Below are positions 11,124-23,318 of a stretch of 64,000 bases of DNA, one piece after another. Location of the stretch: assembly GCA_026873275.1 (NCBI GenBank), contig JANTUC010000003.1, positions 2,542,001 through 2,606,000 on the forward strand, in the 5' to 3' direction. The stretch comes from Pseudopithomyces maydicus (lineage: Eukaryota; Ascomycota; Dothideomycetes; Pleosporales; Didymosphaeriaceae). The notes under the pieces are model-generated. The model made no database searches. It was not told the DNA's origin and saw only the letters and a list, made by a program, of their open reading frames with translations. Made by a program: the position numbers and the translations under genes. The first letter of the stretch is position 1. Each line of letters begins with the position of its first letter.

Positions 11124-11129
11124 CACGTG
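11124..11129. promoter_or_regulatory. E-box CACGTG upstream of erg27
   Basis: A CACGTG palindrome lies about 125 bp before the erg27 start and is followed by TTAATCACCACCC, which only loosely resembles a sterol regulatory element. SREBP-type bHLH factors bind E-boxes and control erg genes in fungi, so a regulatory role is plausible, but a hexamer alone is weak evidence. Confidence 0.25.
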
Positions 11130-14100
11130 TTTAATCACCACCCGTCGCCGAGGACCTCCGAAATGCCGCCCTCATGAGCCACCATTGCAGCGTGAAAACA
11201 TGGATGACAGCGCAATGCCTGCCGTCTCCAACAAATTGAGGCAATGATTCCCATCTCGTGTCGCCCTGTGCGAACTTTGGTGGGCGCAGCGAGCCCTCGA
11301 CCCGGCCCGTCGTTGTCACGATACGTACACGAGGAACAAAAATACCTAGAAGCATGTACAGCCTGATGCATGTGATACCTGCCAGACGCATCTAAATGGC
11401 CAAGAAACACGTGTATGTAGTAATTGAATAGCGTCATGTATGTGTGTAAAACGTGGTAGGAATATGCAATTTTAAACTCAACTGGATCGTAGATGCAGAA
11501 AAAAATAGTACAACTGTACGCACCCTCTCTCTCTCTCTACATGTTCAGATCTGTCATGATGCTCGGGGGTTAAAGCCAGCGAAGCATCTAAATTAACGAG
11601 CGCAACGCAGGATCCCATCGGTGCCATCTACTGTAAAAATTCCCTTCGATCGATAGAGTTTCGCCCGTAAGTACGGTCGATCCTCCAGGTGCTCCCGCGA
11701 GCCCCGGTCTCGGCACCCAAAGCTCCTCCAAGTCACTAGCAACCCGCGGCAGGAAACCCTATGCAAGGGGTCCGAATGGTACGCTACTGCGAGACATTCG
11801 ATAGCAAATGTACAGACCACGCGAGTCTGGCCATGCATGTATGTACATATGATTGACGCAGGTCCAAATCCAATAGCTTCTCGCAGCCTCACAATTCCGG
11901 GGAATGCGGATGGCTTCGTGGATGAGGCGAGCGACCGCCCTGGTTGGGTGTTTCGACGCCAGAAGGCCCGAATGCAATATGTCGGGCATGCTCCCCAGCT
12001 TGTAAAGTCATGGGACCTGCACGTCTGCACGCCTGCACGACATAGCAGCTCTCCAATCGAGGACAGGGCTTCGGGAGGCCTCGGAATGATTTGACCGTTG
12101 GGTATCAGATGTGTTTCTTGGGCCGTCACGGAGTCAGCTCCGCCATCCATGTAGCGCTGTTTACTAATGTAAACAGTTCTAGAAAACAAAAAAAGATAAC
12201 GGCACCTACTTCCGCATGACGTGTATGGGAGTTCGAAAGTGTATGATATCTATTAGCAGACCGCATGCCACATGGTGTGCCCCACAAAATGTTTAACACA
12301 CATAATAGTAGTGCAGGAAAAAAAAGAGAGGAAAAAAAAGTAAGTACACGGGTTGTGAAACAGTGGATAGCGATAGCGGAGCGCGTACTCGTCGAGCAGA
12401 TACATCGTCTGATGGAAGTTCAAGAGGGAACTCATGTAGTAGCTCCAGGTTCGGGCGAGCCCAGCTCATGCTACCCCAAGAACATGCTACCCCAACCTTC
12501 GAGGTTGCTTGGGGTAGAGGCAGGGAATTCGTCGTCTGCGAAACCAGTAATCGGACCGATTACTCTGACAGCTCGGGCCGACCCGCATTTGCAAAGGTAC
12601 ATGTGCAGATCCGACAACAGTTCGACTTTCCTCTTCCCGCCCTTCCGCATTTCGTAGTCAGAAACTTTATCTACTCGCCAACCAACGCTCGTAAAGCCGG
12701 GTAAAGGATCATGGCGGGTTATAATAGCGACGACTATGCCGATGAGAACGCATGCGAGATGAGAAGTACCGGCGTGATCGAGCAGTTGTACGGTATCAAC
12801 CAAGCGAGCACGTATGCACGGAAGAGGTCAAAACTGGTTTGAAGAACGCGACTCTCCTTACGTGTATATGTGGGTCGTCTGATCTGCATGAAATCCTTGT
12901 TGACACTCGTGTTTGACCAATGGATCCCCCTGCCAATGGTACCCGAAAGATGGGTGTGGTCAATCCTGGGCCAACGTTGGTCGACGCCAGTGCGGACAAT
13001 CCTCGTCCGAGATGGCAGTGCTTCGGTGTCTCTCGGTGCATGTCCAGCGTTTTACATGACTAGGTAAGCGAGCACGCGGGGACCTTGTTGGTCGAAGTCT
13101 CAGTGATCAGGGCAAGTCGCTCGCGTTGGTTTCCAACTATACAAGTGCATGGGCGGGCGAATATATGCGTCATGCGGTTAGAGCTAGGCAAGAGCACCAA
13201 GACCCTTGACAGAGTGATTTTGGAGCTTCGTGCGGGTAAACGGATTGTTTGGTACTGGCATGGGTGGATTGACTCTATAACGTGATTCGTCCACGGACCT
13301 CTCGGACGATCGCACACCAGCGAAACCCCACCTGGTCAGTGTACAGTATGGGAGTTTGGCTTTGGAAGGGCGACCCGGATGGGCCTCCCGTAAGACGTAT
13401 AGACCGTGTTGAATTCGGGATCAAAGTTTGCCAAATCTCGAGCTGTATAAATATTCATGATGTATGGACATGTCTGCCCGCAGTTGCATATGAGGGTAAT
13501 GTTTCGGGGCTAAGCGGTGTGACTGACATGCAGGCGGGACGACTTCCGGTCGACCATGACGGTAGGGCGGCGCAAGGGGGTGGGATCGCGAACGGTCTGG
13601 TCAGCTGGTGATATGCAGTGGGCGAGAGTGGGTCAGGAGCAGTCTCAGATTCCGGCAATTCGCACATGCCGAACCAATACGCAGGAACCACCTTGCTCCG
13701 TGCAAGCTATGACCCTGTTATCGCCTTTTCTTCCCATGTCGTACGAACACTGAGCCAAAGCTCTGTAGTGCCACGTACCGTAACACCGTGCGCGGTTGCT
13801 CTCATTTCACCTGCTACTTGGGTACAGTACGTTCGTCTTACCAGTAAGTGGACCCAAATCCTACGCAACGTGGTGGCTGCAGCTATGACCTCTTGCATTA
13901 GCCGAGTGGGATGGATGTCCCTGTACGCCTTGAAACTTGGGCGCAATTGTAGACATTCCAGAAAGTTCCTAGATTGCGCAGTAACTTGAAGCGATGGCAC
14001 AAGTCACTGGTGGAGGATTTAGATCTCCGCTCGTGTGGATGACTGGCATCGAACGGTCAACCCGATGCAAAGCGGGATCAAGCCATTCGAAAGGTGAAAG

Positions 14101-17100
14101 TGTGACGCGAATAGTGTCCAATCTGTGGCCGTGCGGTCATTGATTGAAGGAGCACCACATCTGGTCATACGCGACGTGAAGAGTCGTGAAGCCAGGAGAG
14201 AAGAATGACACTGACTCTTCTGCCCTGCTCGTGTTACAAACTCGACCACCGCAGCGAAGGATCCGGCGGCCCCAGGGCAAGTAATTTGGGACGCCTCCCA
14301 TTGGTTGTATGTCTGGCATTTCCGCCCGTGCGGAAACTTTTCTGGCAGTCGGCGATTTGGGTCGACGACATGCGGAGATTCGAGCTTGCATGAATGCATG
14401 ACCCTTTGACCCCCACAGCTGGGTCATCAGAACCTGCCTTCGACATTGGGTTCGTTTGAGTAGGTAAGAAGTCGCAATGCAAAAATCCGGCTGTCGGCAC
14501 AACTGTGTGTTCTGTGATGCGACCTAGAACTTTCTTATCGCTTGAGTTCGAGGCGATGCGATCTTACACAGGGTGGAGGGGTGGATTCCGTTGGGAGGTG
14601 AGAGGCTGTGTAATGCCTTGCAAGCGACTTGCAACAGCATCGTAACATCAAGGAGGGAACTTAAACTAGGAGTACGTAGAGGTTCTTTTGGTAGCGGAAC
14701 AATCTAGACCGCTGGCTGCCGTACATAGAGTTCGGTGTCAGGAGTTGATGCTGTAGCGTGGGAAGCGGATGTAGTGGGACCCAGGTGTAGAGGTGGTGAC
14801 ATAGGACGTGGTGCTACCCTGCTGCGAGGACAAGATCGCCATGGCAGAGGCGCGACACCAACTTTGAAATCGTATTCCGGGGACAGCCGCGTGGCATCCG
14901 GTGTGGCTGCTCCTCTGTGGTCGTTGGCGTCCGCTGGGAGTAGCCGAGAGATGAGGTTGTACTTGTGGATGCAGGAACCATGCGTCTTGCAGAAGCATTG
15001 ACCAGTGATAGTTCGCCATGGGGACCACCACATATTAGCGAATGGGTTATGGCGTCAACGGCAACGTACACCAACTGAGGACAATAAGGATTGCATGATA
15101 CAGGCCGCAAAACCTGAAGCCGAAACGTCGACGAAACATTGTGGTACATTCGACTACGAAAACCAGATAAAGCCTTTTGCCAGAGGGGTATTTTGCTCAT
15201 TTCCATGCCGTATCCTTGTGCGCCTTGCTGAAAACACGAATTTGATTGTAATGAAACAGGGTAACGGGATTTTCTGGCGTCAGCGTCTGCCTATGGAGCC
15301 TTTGCAATCGCCTTGGGGCACGTCAGGCCAAAGTTGTAGAGGGGGCATGTGTCGGGAGGACGAACCGCAGTTTTCATCGAGTCTATATTCACTACACACG
15401 GTATTAATACATATATTTAATTGTAAGAATGCAAGGCGTCTTACACCGCAACAACATTGGGTTGACATCTTCTTTGTGTCTCTTGATATTTTGTGCACCA
15501 GGCGCGGACGGTATAGCGAAGATGAGAGCACTTGTAATGCACTTGTGTGTAGTCGCACATGCCGAAGAAAGAAGAGGGAGGACTATTCTTGTAGCAAGGG
15601 AACTAGGTATAGTGGTACGGGTGTCCTGAGGCTAGAAGTTGGGGTCTTTGGAACGGTCGGGCTAATGGACGTGAAAACGCGTCGGACCGTCCCATAAATA
15701 TATTCCTACCGACGCAAGCCCGTAAGTCGGAGCAGAGACGGTGTCCCAATGCAAGATGGACCGAAGCATTAGACCCCAGTAGGTGGCTCGTCATGGTGCA
15801 GACAACTGCTTAGCCATGGTGATTGCGGAGGCTTCTGTCCGACTGGTCAGAGCCTGGGAGCCGGGAGGAATCCTTCTGCTTTTGGCAGCGTGCTGGAAGG
15901 ACAAGATCACACAGTGCAAGGAGCTTGACACTAAGGTGCTTGCGTGTAAGATAAGAGGGTCGAGTAACGGCCAGGAACAGCTGACAGGGTTCAGGTGGTC
16001 GCGGGGAGCGGTTAGAGAAGGCGGATGGTGGAGATACTCGCCTCGGTACTAGCTCCCCAACAAGCCTCGACCAGGCGCCGCACATGGCGGACGGATCTGC
16101 CGCCACAATTGCACGTTGGACGCAAGACAATACGCGTGGGATGAGTCGCTATTATGGTCCCAGTGGGGTGAGGCTCGTGTGGTCTAGGGTGGTCTTGGCC
16201 TGACTCGCCCTTAGAGGTAACGCTCCCCCTAGAGACCAGTGCTAACTCCCTCAAGGCTCTCTACCCTCTAGTCAAGTCACCTCAGCGACACTTCGCTGAA
16301 ACCGTGGGCGACTACCTGCTTACTCCGAGGTACGAATACGGCTCAGGACCAGATGCAACTCAATAGGTTGCGCCATTTCCGAGTGGGACGGTTCGGATGC
16401 GCATTGTTGCGCGGTTCGACAGGTAAGTAATGCAGGCATGACCGTCTCTGCGACCGCCGGCAATCCTCCTATACCACCGGGATCCCGACCAACCTTCCTG
16501 CCCACCCGGTTTCGCTCAATTTCGGGCGCCATCTATTCGACCCTACCTCGTTAAAGCCTCGTGGGCGACCAATGTGAAAAATGAGAAGGCGTATGCATGC
16601 GCAGGGCAGCATGCAGGACTAGCCCAGGGTTGCATACAACGAGGTCGCCAGTCACTACCCAGCCCAGCGGCAACCCCTTCACCGTGGTCGCCAGATCTCG
16701 TGCACCACAGTCAAGAGTGAATATCACGGAAGAACGGTCGCAAAAGCCGGGTTGGAAATGCTTCGTGGTAACTGTGTCCCTTCACTGGTACATTGTTCTC
16801 TGTACATCACGAAAATTGGCACGAGGAGTCGGTATCGACCTGAACATCGAGCAGCACGTCTTTTCGCGTGGGAGAACAAATGTGGCCTCGTTCAATTCGT
16901 CATGGGGACTAACCAGAGACGGCCCGGTCACATGGAACAATAAACGCTTACGGAGCGAACTCCATAGCAAGCCATGGTCGGATGTCGTAACAGCGTGGTC
17001 ATATCCTGTTCTAGAATAACACGTGCCGGGGGTGTCTGTCATATCCCTGACGGCGGTTACGTTCCTCAGCCTGCCGTTGTTCGATACGCCGTTTCCTGAC

Positions 17101-17555
17101 ACGCGGTTGCGGTGAAGTGGACCGAAAGTTCAGCCTGAGCGAAACACATATAACATGACAGCAAGGATAACTACCCAGGAAAATCGTTAGACTGAACTTC
17201 AGTTCACTGGTCAACGCTGACCGAGCCCCGCACTAGGAAGCGATAGTCAGGGTTGGTATACTTGAACGGCTATATTAGATGGGATATTACCTGGAGGCGA
17301 ACGGGATACCAAGTCAGCTGCGTCCAGATTTGGGTTGCACAAGACATGACCAACTTATCGGCTCACTTGATGACCACCGCACAAAAATTTGCATGCCTTC
17401 CTGGCGGTGAAAGGGCCGTGCCTGCTATCAAATCGGCAGCAAGGGCATCTCTCGGGATGCCGTGATGCTGCCGGGAGACAAGGAAAACGATACGTGGGAG
17501 AGAAGAGATGCAAGAAACCATATGAGGGTATAATAAAGGTCAATTATGCGGTACT
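11130..17555. other. 6.4-kb gene-poor region
   Basis: No conserved protein, transposase, reverse transcriptase, tRNA or long repeat can be supported here. Two longer frames exist (minus-strand around 11593-12189, plus-strand around 15005-15697). They lack ATG-proximal domains, recognisable motifs or intron partners, and both begin at non-ATG codons. Base composition looks mixed and CpG-bearing, not the AT-rich, TpA-rich sequence expected of heavily RIP-mutated transposons. It contains a CT repeat (about 11523-11537) and one marked hairpin (12487-12517). It could be non-coding RNA, fast-evolving sequence or old decayed sequence. Confidence 0.5.
12467..12517. repeat. Short direct repeat leading into a hairpin
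   Basis: The 13-mer CATGCTACCCCAA occurs twice, at 12467-12479 and 12483-12495. The second copy runs into an inverted repeat. CTACCCC at 12487-12493 pairs with GGGGTAG at 12511-12517, and the inner AACCT pairs with AGGTT around a TCG loop, leaving one small bulge. The stem is about 12 bp. Its function is unknown. Confidence 0.6.
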
Positions 17556-19340
17556 TCAGAAATCTTCTTTCGCCTCGTCAGCGTCTAGCCAACCACGACA
17601 CATCTCGACTGCTCTTCCCCACTTCTTGAACATTTTCGCGCTCTCTTCTTTAGTGATGTTGGGCTCGAATATCATACGATCTTTTTGATTTATCCCTTTC
17701 AGTTCCGTAAACTCTTTCCAAATATCGACGGCAAAGCCTGCGGCGATGGCGGCGCCAAGGGATGTGGTTTCTCGCATAGCCGGGCGATCAACGGGGATAC
17801 CGATGATGTTTGCTTGCGTCTGCAGATGGCAGGGTCAGTGATCGGTCTGATATCAGCGAATTGTTGTTGACTTACCTGCATACATAAATTAGAATTACTC
17901 ATACCACCGTCCACGGAAAGTTCAGTAAGTTTGTGACCACTGTCCTTCTCCATGGCATCGAGAATGGCTTTGGTCTGGAAACAAGTCGCTTCCAGTGTGG
18001 CACGGGCAATGTGGCCACGTTCAGTGTGTTGGGTGATGCCAAAGATAGTTCCCTTCGCATCGTCGATCCAATAAGGTGCGAAAAGACCACTGAAGGCCGT
18101 CACGAAGACACATCCGCCGTTGTCTTCCACACTTGCTGCCAAATCACTGATCTTATGCGAGTGGGTAATGAAACCCAAGTTGCTCATGAGGAACTTCACG
18201 CCACTGCCTGCAACGGCCACACTGCCTTCCAGCGCATACACTGGTTTGCGATCACGCCCAAAGTCGTAGGCAATAGTTGCTAACAGACCATGCTTGGATA
18301 TGACAGGCTTCTCGCCAACGTTGTATAGCAAGAAACATCCTGTGCCATATGTATTCTTGGCAGAACCCGGCGTGAACCCTTGTTGGCCTACCAAGGCAGC
18401 CGATTGGTCACCAAGACACCCTGCGATTCGGACGCCCTTCAGTGGGCCTTCTGCTATGGATCCATATGATTCTGGGCAAGATGACGGCACAATCTTGGGT
18501 AACTTGATCTTGTTACGGTCGATGCCAAAAAAGCCTAAGAGTTTGTCGTCATATTTAACGGTGTGGAGATTCATGAACATGGTTCTGGAGGCGTTGGTGG
18601 TGTCGGTGACGTGTATGTTCTTATCCTTTCCGTTCAAATGATAAAGTATCCAGGTATCAATCGTTCCAAAAGCTAGCCGATCTTCGTCATAAGCCTGGCG
18701 GACTTCATCAACGTTGTTCAAAAGCCACATCAGTTTTACGGAAGACGGATAGGTCGAAAGAGGCAGACCAGTGGTCTGCTTTAAATCTTCTGCGCCCTCG
18801 CGTTCCTTGAGCTCTCGCACCAGACCCTTGGTTCTGGTATCCGGCCATGCAATCGCGTTGTGCAAGGGCTTGCCTGTGTTGCTGTCCCAGACCAAGGTCG
18901 TCTCGCGCTGATTGGTAAGTCCGACGGCCTTTATGTCTTTAATATCGTGGCCCTTGTGGATAAAGGCCTGGATGGCCTGTTCTATGCATAGCTCGACCGT
19001 GTCCAGGATCTCTTGCGGGTCATGCTCATGCCACCTGCATTGCTGCTAGTGAGCCTGTGCGCAACATCTACGCATCGTACAGCACTTACCCAGAATGGGG
19101 GTATATTTGGGTGAACTCGATCTGGTGCTGGGCAACCGGCTGCCCCGTGCCGTCGAAGATGATGAAGCGCGTGCTCGTGGTACCCTGGTCTATGGAGCCG
19201 ATGTAGAACTGCTTCAACCTGGTCTCGTCGAGCTGCTTCACCTCGTCGCTGTTGATGGGCGCGCCCTCGAAATACTCACTCTCCACCTTGGGCACTGGCT
19301 GCGGCTCGGGGCCCTTTGCCGAGGTCTTCTCAATCACCAT
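17556..19340 (-). CDS. gut1: Glycerol kinase
   Basis: The enzyme phosphorylates glycerol to sn-glycerol 3-phosphate, the first step of glycerol use. Exons are 19340-19090, 19034-17876 and 17819-17556. Introns are 55 and 56 nt, and the product is 557 residues, typical of fungal Gut1. FGGY-kinase landmarks are IGSIDQGTTSTRFIIFD (phosphate loop, near residue 45), LTNQRETTLVWD, AIAWPDTRT, GCLGDQSAALVGQQG, and the C-terminal block GGMSNSNLCMQTQANIIG, which is completed only across the second intron. The ATG at 19340 lies in good context. The start leaves an N-terminal extension of about 40 residues before the kinase core. A separate 113-codon ATG frame (19671-19330) overlaps this start codon in another frame and might be an upstream ORF. 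No frameshift is seen. Confidence 0.94.
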
Positions 19341-20186
19341 GGCTGTGCGGTCTGCTGCGGGTGGCCCAAAGCGCGCGGACAATCTTGCGGGCAGAGATGA
19401 GCAGATTCTCCGGGGAGCGAAGATGGGGAAATCCAGGAGTGTGGGGATGGGTCGCGCTTTCTGTGTTGCTAGGGACGCGTGTCTGAGGAATCGGTGACAA
19501 TGGGGGAGCAATACGAACGGAGACAGCGCTGCGACCTATGGAAGAGACCAGAGGCAACAGTGGGGCATGCGGCAGAGACTGGATGAAATCATAATTGGAG
19601 GGCAGGGATTTTGGGGGCTCGATCGAAAGATTTGCGGTGGAGGTCGCACGTATGGGTGCGCGTTCCAGCATGACTTAGGGAGCTATGGCTGGAAAAGCGG
19701 GGGCGGGGCAGAGCGAATGTCGCTCTGACGCATGTAGGCCCCAGGAGGATCCAGACGTGTTCATGTGCGAACCCCCAATTTTCGCCAATACTGCGTCAAG
19801 AGCCTCCGGTGCACGCTAGCCAGGAGGCAAGACCCATCTTTCCACCACACTATCCGACACTTGCGGCTCAACGCCACAGAGTCCCACTGCATTCGGCATC
19901 GATCGACCCGACTCACCCGGCCATTCTCGGCCCACACAGCGATAATGGCGTCTGACCGCACGTCTGGAGACACTCACACCGCTGTGTTTGAGCCGCATCT
20001 GTGGGGTAGCGCCGTGAGATATCAACAGCAAAAAAATGTCCAGTGACTATTATTGACCAATACCAACCCAACGCCAGGCCACTAAAAGAAACTTCCGCTA
20101 TCGGATCGAATGGAAAAATCATTGGTGGAAGCGTGGAGACGCAAACCCGAGGTCCGACTTTATCTTCCCCAGACTACCGCGCCGCC
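19341..20186. other. Promoter of gut1 and 3' region of the DUF3429 gene
   Basis: About 850 bp contain no supported gene besides the possible upstream ORF before glycerol kinase. The right part is the 3' end of the next minus-strand gene. Confidence 0.5.
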
Positions 20187-21367
20187 TCAGTCGCTCTCCT
20201 CGGAGTCATCCTCCTCTTGCCCCTTGTCCTCTTCCCCCTTGTCCTCTTCCCCCTTGTCCTTCCCCTCCAACTCTTTCTGGGCGCGGATGCCCGCCTCCTC
20301 CTTGGCCATGGCTTCTTGTCCCTCCGTCCCTCCGAGAGCCTTCATTCTGTCCACCGCGCCCGGCATCCTACCAACCTCGTCTGAGACCTCCCCACGTCCG
20401 ATGAGGCTGACCACGATACTGCCTCCTACGATAAAGGTGAGGACAAATCGGTAGATGGCGTACCATGGCGGGGTCCAGCCTCGGTAGGTTGCACGCGTGT
20501 CAGCGTAATACAGGAATGTGAAGGCCATGAACTGGGTGATGAGAGCGTATTCCGCGGGCATCAGCACAGTTGGCCATGCAATTGCCGGCGCGACAACCCC
20601 AATGGCGTAGCGTTTGTAACCGTGGTGGCCGCCATATCCGGCGAATTCCAGACCCCAATGGATGGCACCAAGGAAGGACAGAATCTACTGCCGTCAGCCT
20701 TGTCAACATGATATTGCGATTATACTTACCACAGCGCCATAACCAACCTGCAATGGCTCGAGTATATGGAGAAGGTGGGTAGCAGTCTCTGACGACATGA
20801 GATATCCGTAGCCGGCCACGGCGTGATTAATCTCGTAAGCACAGACGACGGTGGATAGAGATGTAGCCAAGTAAGGCAAAACTCCAGCGAGGCCGATGTA
20901 GTACGCTTGTCGCGGAACATCGCTCAAGTCGAAGGTTTCTTTAATCGTTGACTTGAAGAGGTCAGAATACATGCTGAGCCGTGATCATATGTCTGTGGTC
21001 TTACAAGGTCTTGCTTGATGCCCGCGCTCATGTCTACTTCGTGGTGTGGAGGATCTCCGCCTACTTCACTGTTGAAAGGATGGATGGTAGAGGTTGAAGA
21101 TACTGTCTCCGGTGTAGGTTTAATCTCTTCTTTGGCATATCTCGCTTCCGCTTGTTTCCTCTCTTCAGACAGTGAACGTCGGAGCACGGCAGCATGTATA
21201 GGCTTCAGTTGAGCTAGTTGGGACATCTGAGGGCGTCTTGATGCCATTGAGCTGAACTGGGTAGTCCATTGTGTAGATGCGGGAGCGATGCGAAAGCTAG
21301 GAGCTACACGCGCAACTGGTGTTGGGATCGTCTTGAGCGCAAGACGCGACGCGCCTGTCCGCAACAT
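20187..21367 (-). CDS. DUF3429 (TMEM69-like) mitochondrial membrane protein
   Basis: Exons are 21367-21005, 20951-20730 and 20684-20187, joined in phase 0 through introns of 53 and 45 nt to give 360 residues. The N-terminus is Arg/Ser/Thr-rich and lacks acids (MLRTGASRLALKTIPTPVAR), as expected for a mitochondrial presequence. The DUF3429 core begins near residue 121 with STIKETFDLSDVPRQAYYIG and continues through LPYLATSLSTV, EPLQVGYGAV and ILSFLGAIHWGLEFAGYGG, with about five hydrophobic helices. The C-terminal tail is acidic, with a DKGEE repeat. The molecular role of the family is not established. It is divergently oriented to HSP70, separated by 1.3 kb. Confidence 0.88.
20221..20265 (-). 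repeat. 15-bp tandem repeat within the DUF3429 gene
   Basis: Three copies of a 15-bp unit (two exact, one diverged) encode the acidic DKGEE repeats in the C-terminal tail. The frame is preserved because the unit is a multiple of three. Confidence 0.8.
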
Positions 21368-22455
21368 TGTTGTCTGGGAGTATTGACTAATTATTATTCA
21401 AAATCGGTACAATGAGAAGAGAGAAGGGCCTCGTGCAAGCTATTAAAGTGTGAGCTGAAGTTGCGACACGAAGTTTGACCACAAGCTGAGCTTCCAACCT
21501 CCCCGCATCGCAGCGGAGGTAGCTCCAAGAGCTCGGATGCGTTAAGAATGACGTCACTTCAACGTGTGGAGCCGAGAACCAGAACCTGCACCTCGAGCGG
21601 GCCGCCAACATCTCCACTTTGGTATCCAGCTGGTGACGGTTGCGCGGGCAAAAGTTTTCTATAAATTATGATGTCTTCACCATGAACTAGAGAGTTTCTA
21701 CCCCTTGTGACAGTACAGTGTTGGCGTCATTCTGAGCTAAATCTCTCTGGCAAATGCTCCAAGTCGACAAAAGATAGCTTACTAGACGAAGCACCTGTGA
21801 AACCTTGAGAAGCGTTTGCGATGGCCACCTACCTGGAGCTGAGGAGCACAGAGGCGAGTTATAGGATGTCGAGAATGGTTGGAAGGGGATCTCTACAACC
21901 TTGAACCCAGCAAAAGCGATCGGAGAGACATGGATATGTATCTCTGCGCGGAGGTTGGCTGTTGCACCTGTTTGCACAGCACATACAGTCGTCACAAATC
22001 GTCACGATGGCACGATCGTGGTGTGTGTGAACAAGGCTGCAAGCTGCAAGCATACAGGCAGGCACAAACAGAGGTTTGTGGTTCGTGAGGACAAACAGCC
22101 CAAGGCAGCATCGGCGTCAGCGTCAGCGTCAACAAGAGAGGATATTGTAAACAGAGGCTGCCTGGAGTGGCTGTACATATACAGGTAGACATCCATCAAA
22201 GGGCGACGCAGTAGCGCAGTAGGGCTAAACCAGGGCGCGGGGCTCGCTTAACCATCCTGATGCAGAAGGCGGGGCTGTGTTGTGTCATCGCCAGTGTGCA
22301 GCATTCCAAAGAATTTTCGAGCAACGGCATGTAGTTTCGCTCAACGGGCGGCCTACGTGGATGCCGCCCTAGGTGGCGGCTCTGCAGTGAAGCCTTTACT
22401 TGTTCGCCCCCGTAATTGGACTAGGCAGCGTTTGAGTGGGCCGTAGAGGCTGCGT

Positions 22456-22508
22456 GAAGCTCGTAGAAGGTCCTGGTTGGCCCGAGACCCAGATCGAAAC
22501 TTCCAGAA
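22456..22508 (+). promoter_or_regulatory. Heat-shock elements of the HSP70 gene
   Basis: A perfect three-unit element GAAacTTCcaGAA lies at 22496-22508, 190 bp before the HSP70 start. Just upstream, 22456-22473 reads GAAgcTCGtaGAAggTCC, an imperfect four-unit array in the same 5-bp phase. A further GAAttTTC pair is near 22313-22320. This is the binding pattern of trimeric heat-shock factor, so heat induction is expected. Confidence 0.75.
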
Positions 22509-22698
22509 GAGCATCTGAAAAACTGCCCACCAGCTACCTACAAAAGGACCTCCCGCCGCGCGCAACCACTGCCTCTTTTCTCACACACATCACACACACA
22601 TTTACGACCCTCACGCGCATTAGTCGAATCGACTCCGCGAACACTCTCATCTCTTTTCTTCTTTGTGATACCCCGCGCTTTCTTCTACACACACAACT

Positions 22699-23115
22699 AT
22701 GGCTCCCGCTGTAGGTATCGATCTCGGAACCACGTACTCGTGCGTTGGTATCTTCCGTGATGACCGCATCGAGATTATCGCCAACGACCAGGGTAACAGG
22801 ACGACCCCGTCCTTCGTTGCCTTCACCGACACTGAGCGTCTCATCGGTGACTCCGCAAAGAACCAGGTCGCCATGAACCCCGCCAACACAGTCTTCGATG
22901 CTAAGCGTCTCATTGGCCGCAAGTTCCAAGATGCTGAGGTCCAGGCCGACATGAAGCACTTCCCTTTCACCATCATCGAGAAGGCTGGCAAGCCCGTCAT
23001 CGAGGTTGAGTTCAAGGGCGAGAAGAAGAACTTCACACCCGAGGAGATCTCCTCCATGGTTCTCACCAAGATGCGTGAGACTGCTGAGTCCTACCTCGGT
23101 GGTACCGTCAACAAC

Positions 23116-23150
<35 letters not shown>

Positions 23151-23277
23151 CCAGCGTCAAGCTACCAAGGATGCCGGTCTCATTGCTGGCCTGAACGTCC
23201 TCCGTATCATCAACGAGCCCACTGCCGCCGCCATTGCCTACGGTCTTGACAAGAAGACCGAGGGCGAGCGCAACGTG

Positions 23278-23318
<41 letters not shown>

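Noticed and set aside
11593..12189. 198-codon frame on the minus strand
   Set aside because: It begins at TTG, has no recognised motif and no splice partner; base usage does not look coding.
15005..15697. 230-codon frame on the plus strand
   Set aside because: No domain, odd composition and no ATG start; consistent with a chance frame.
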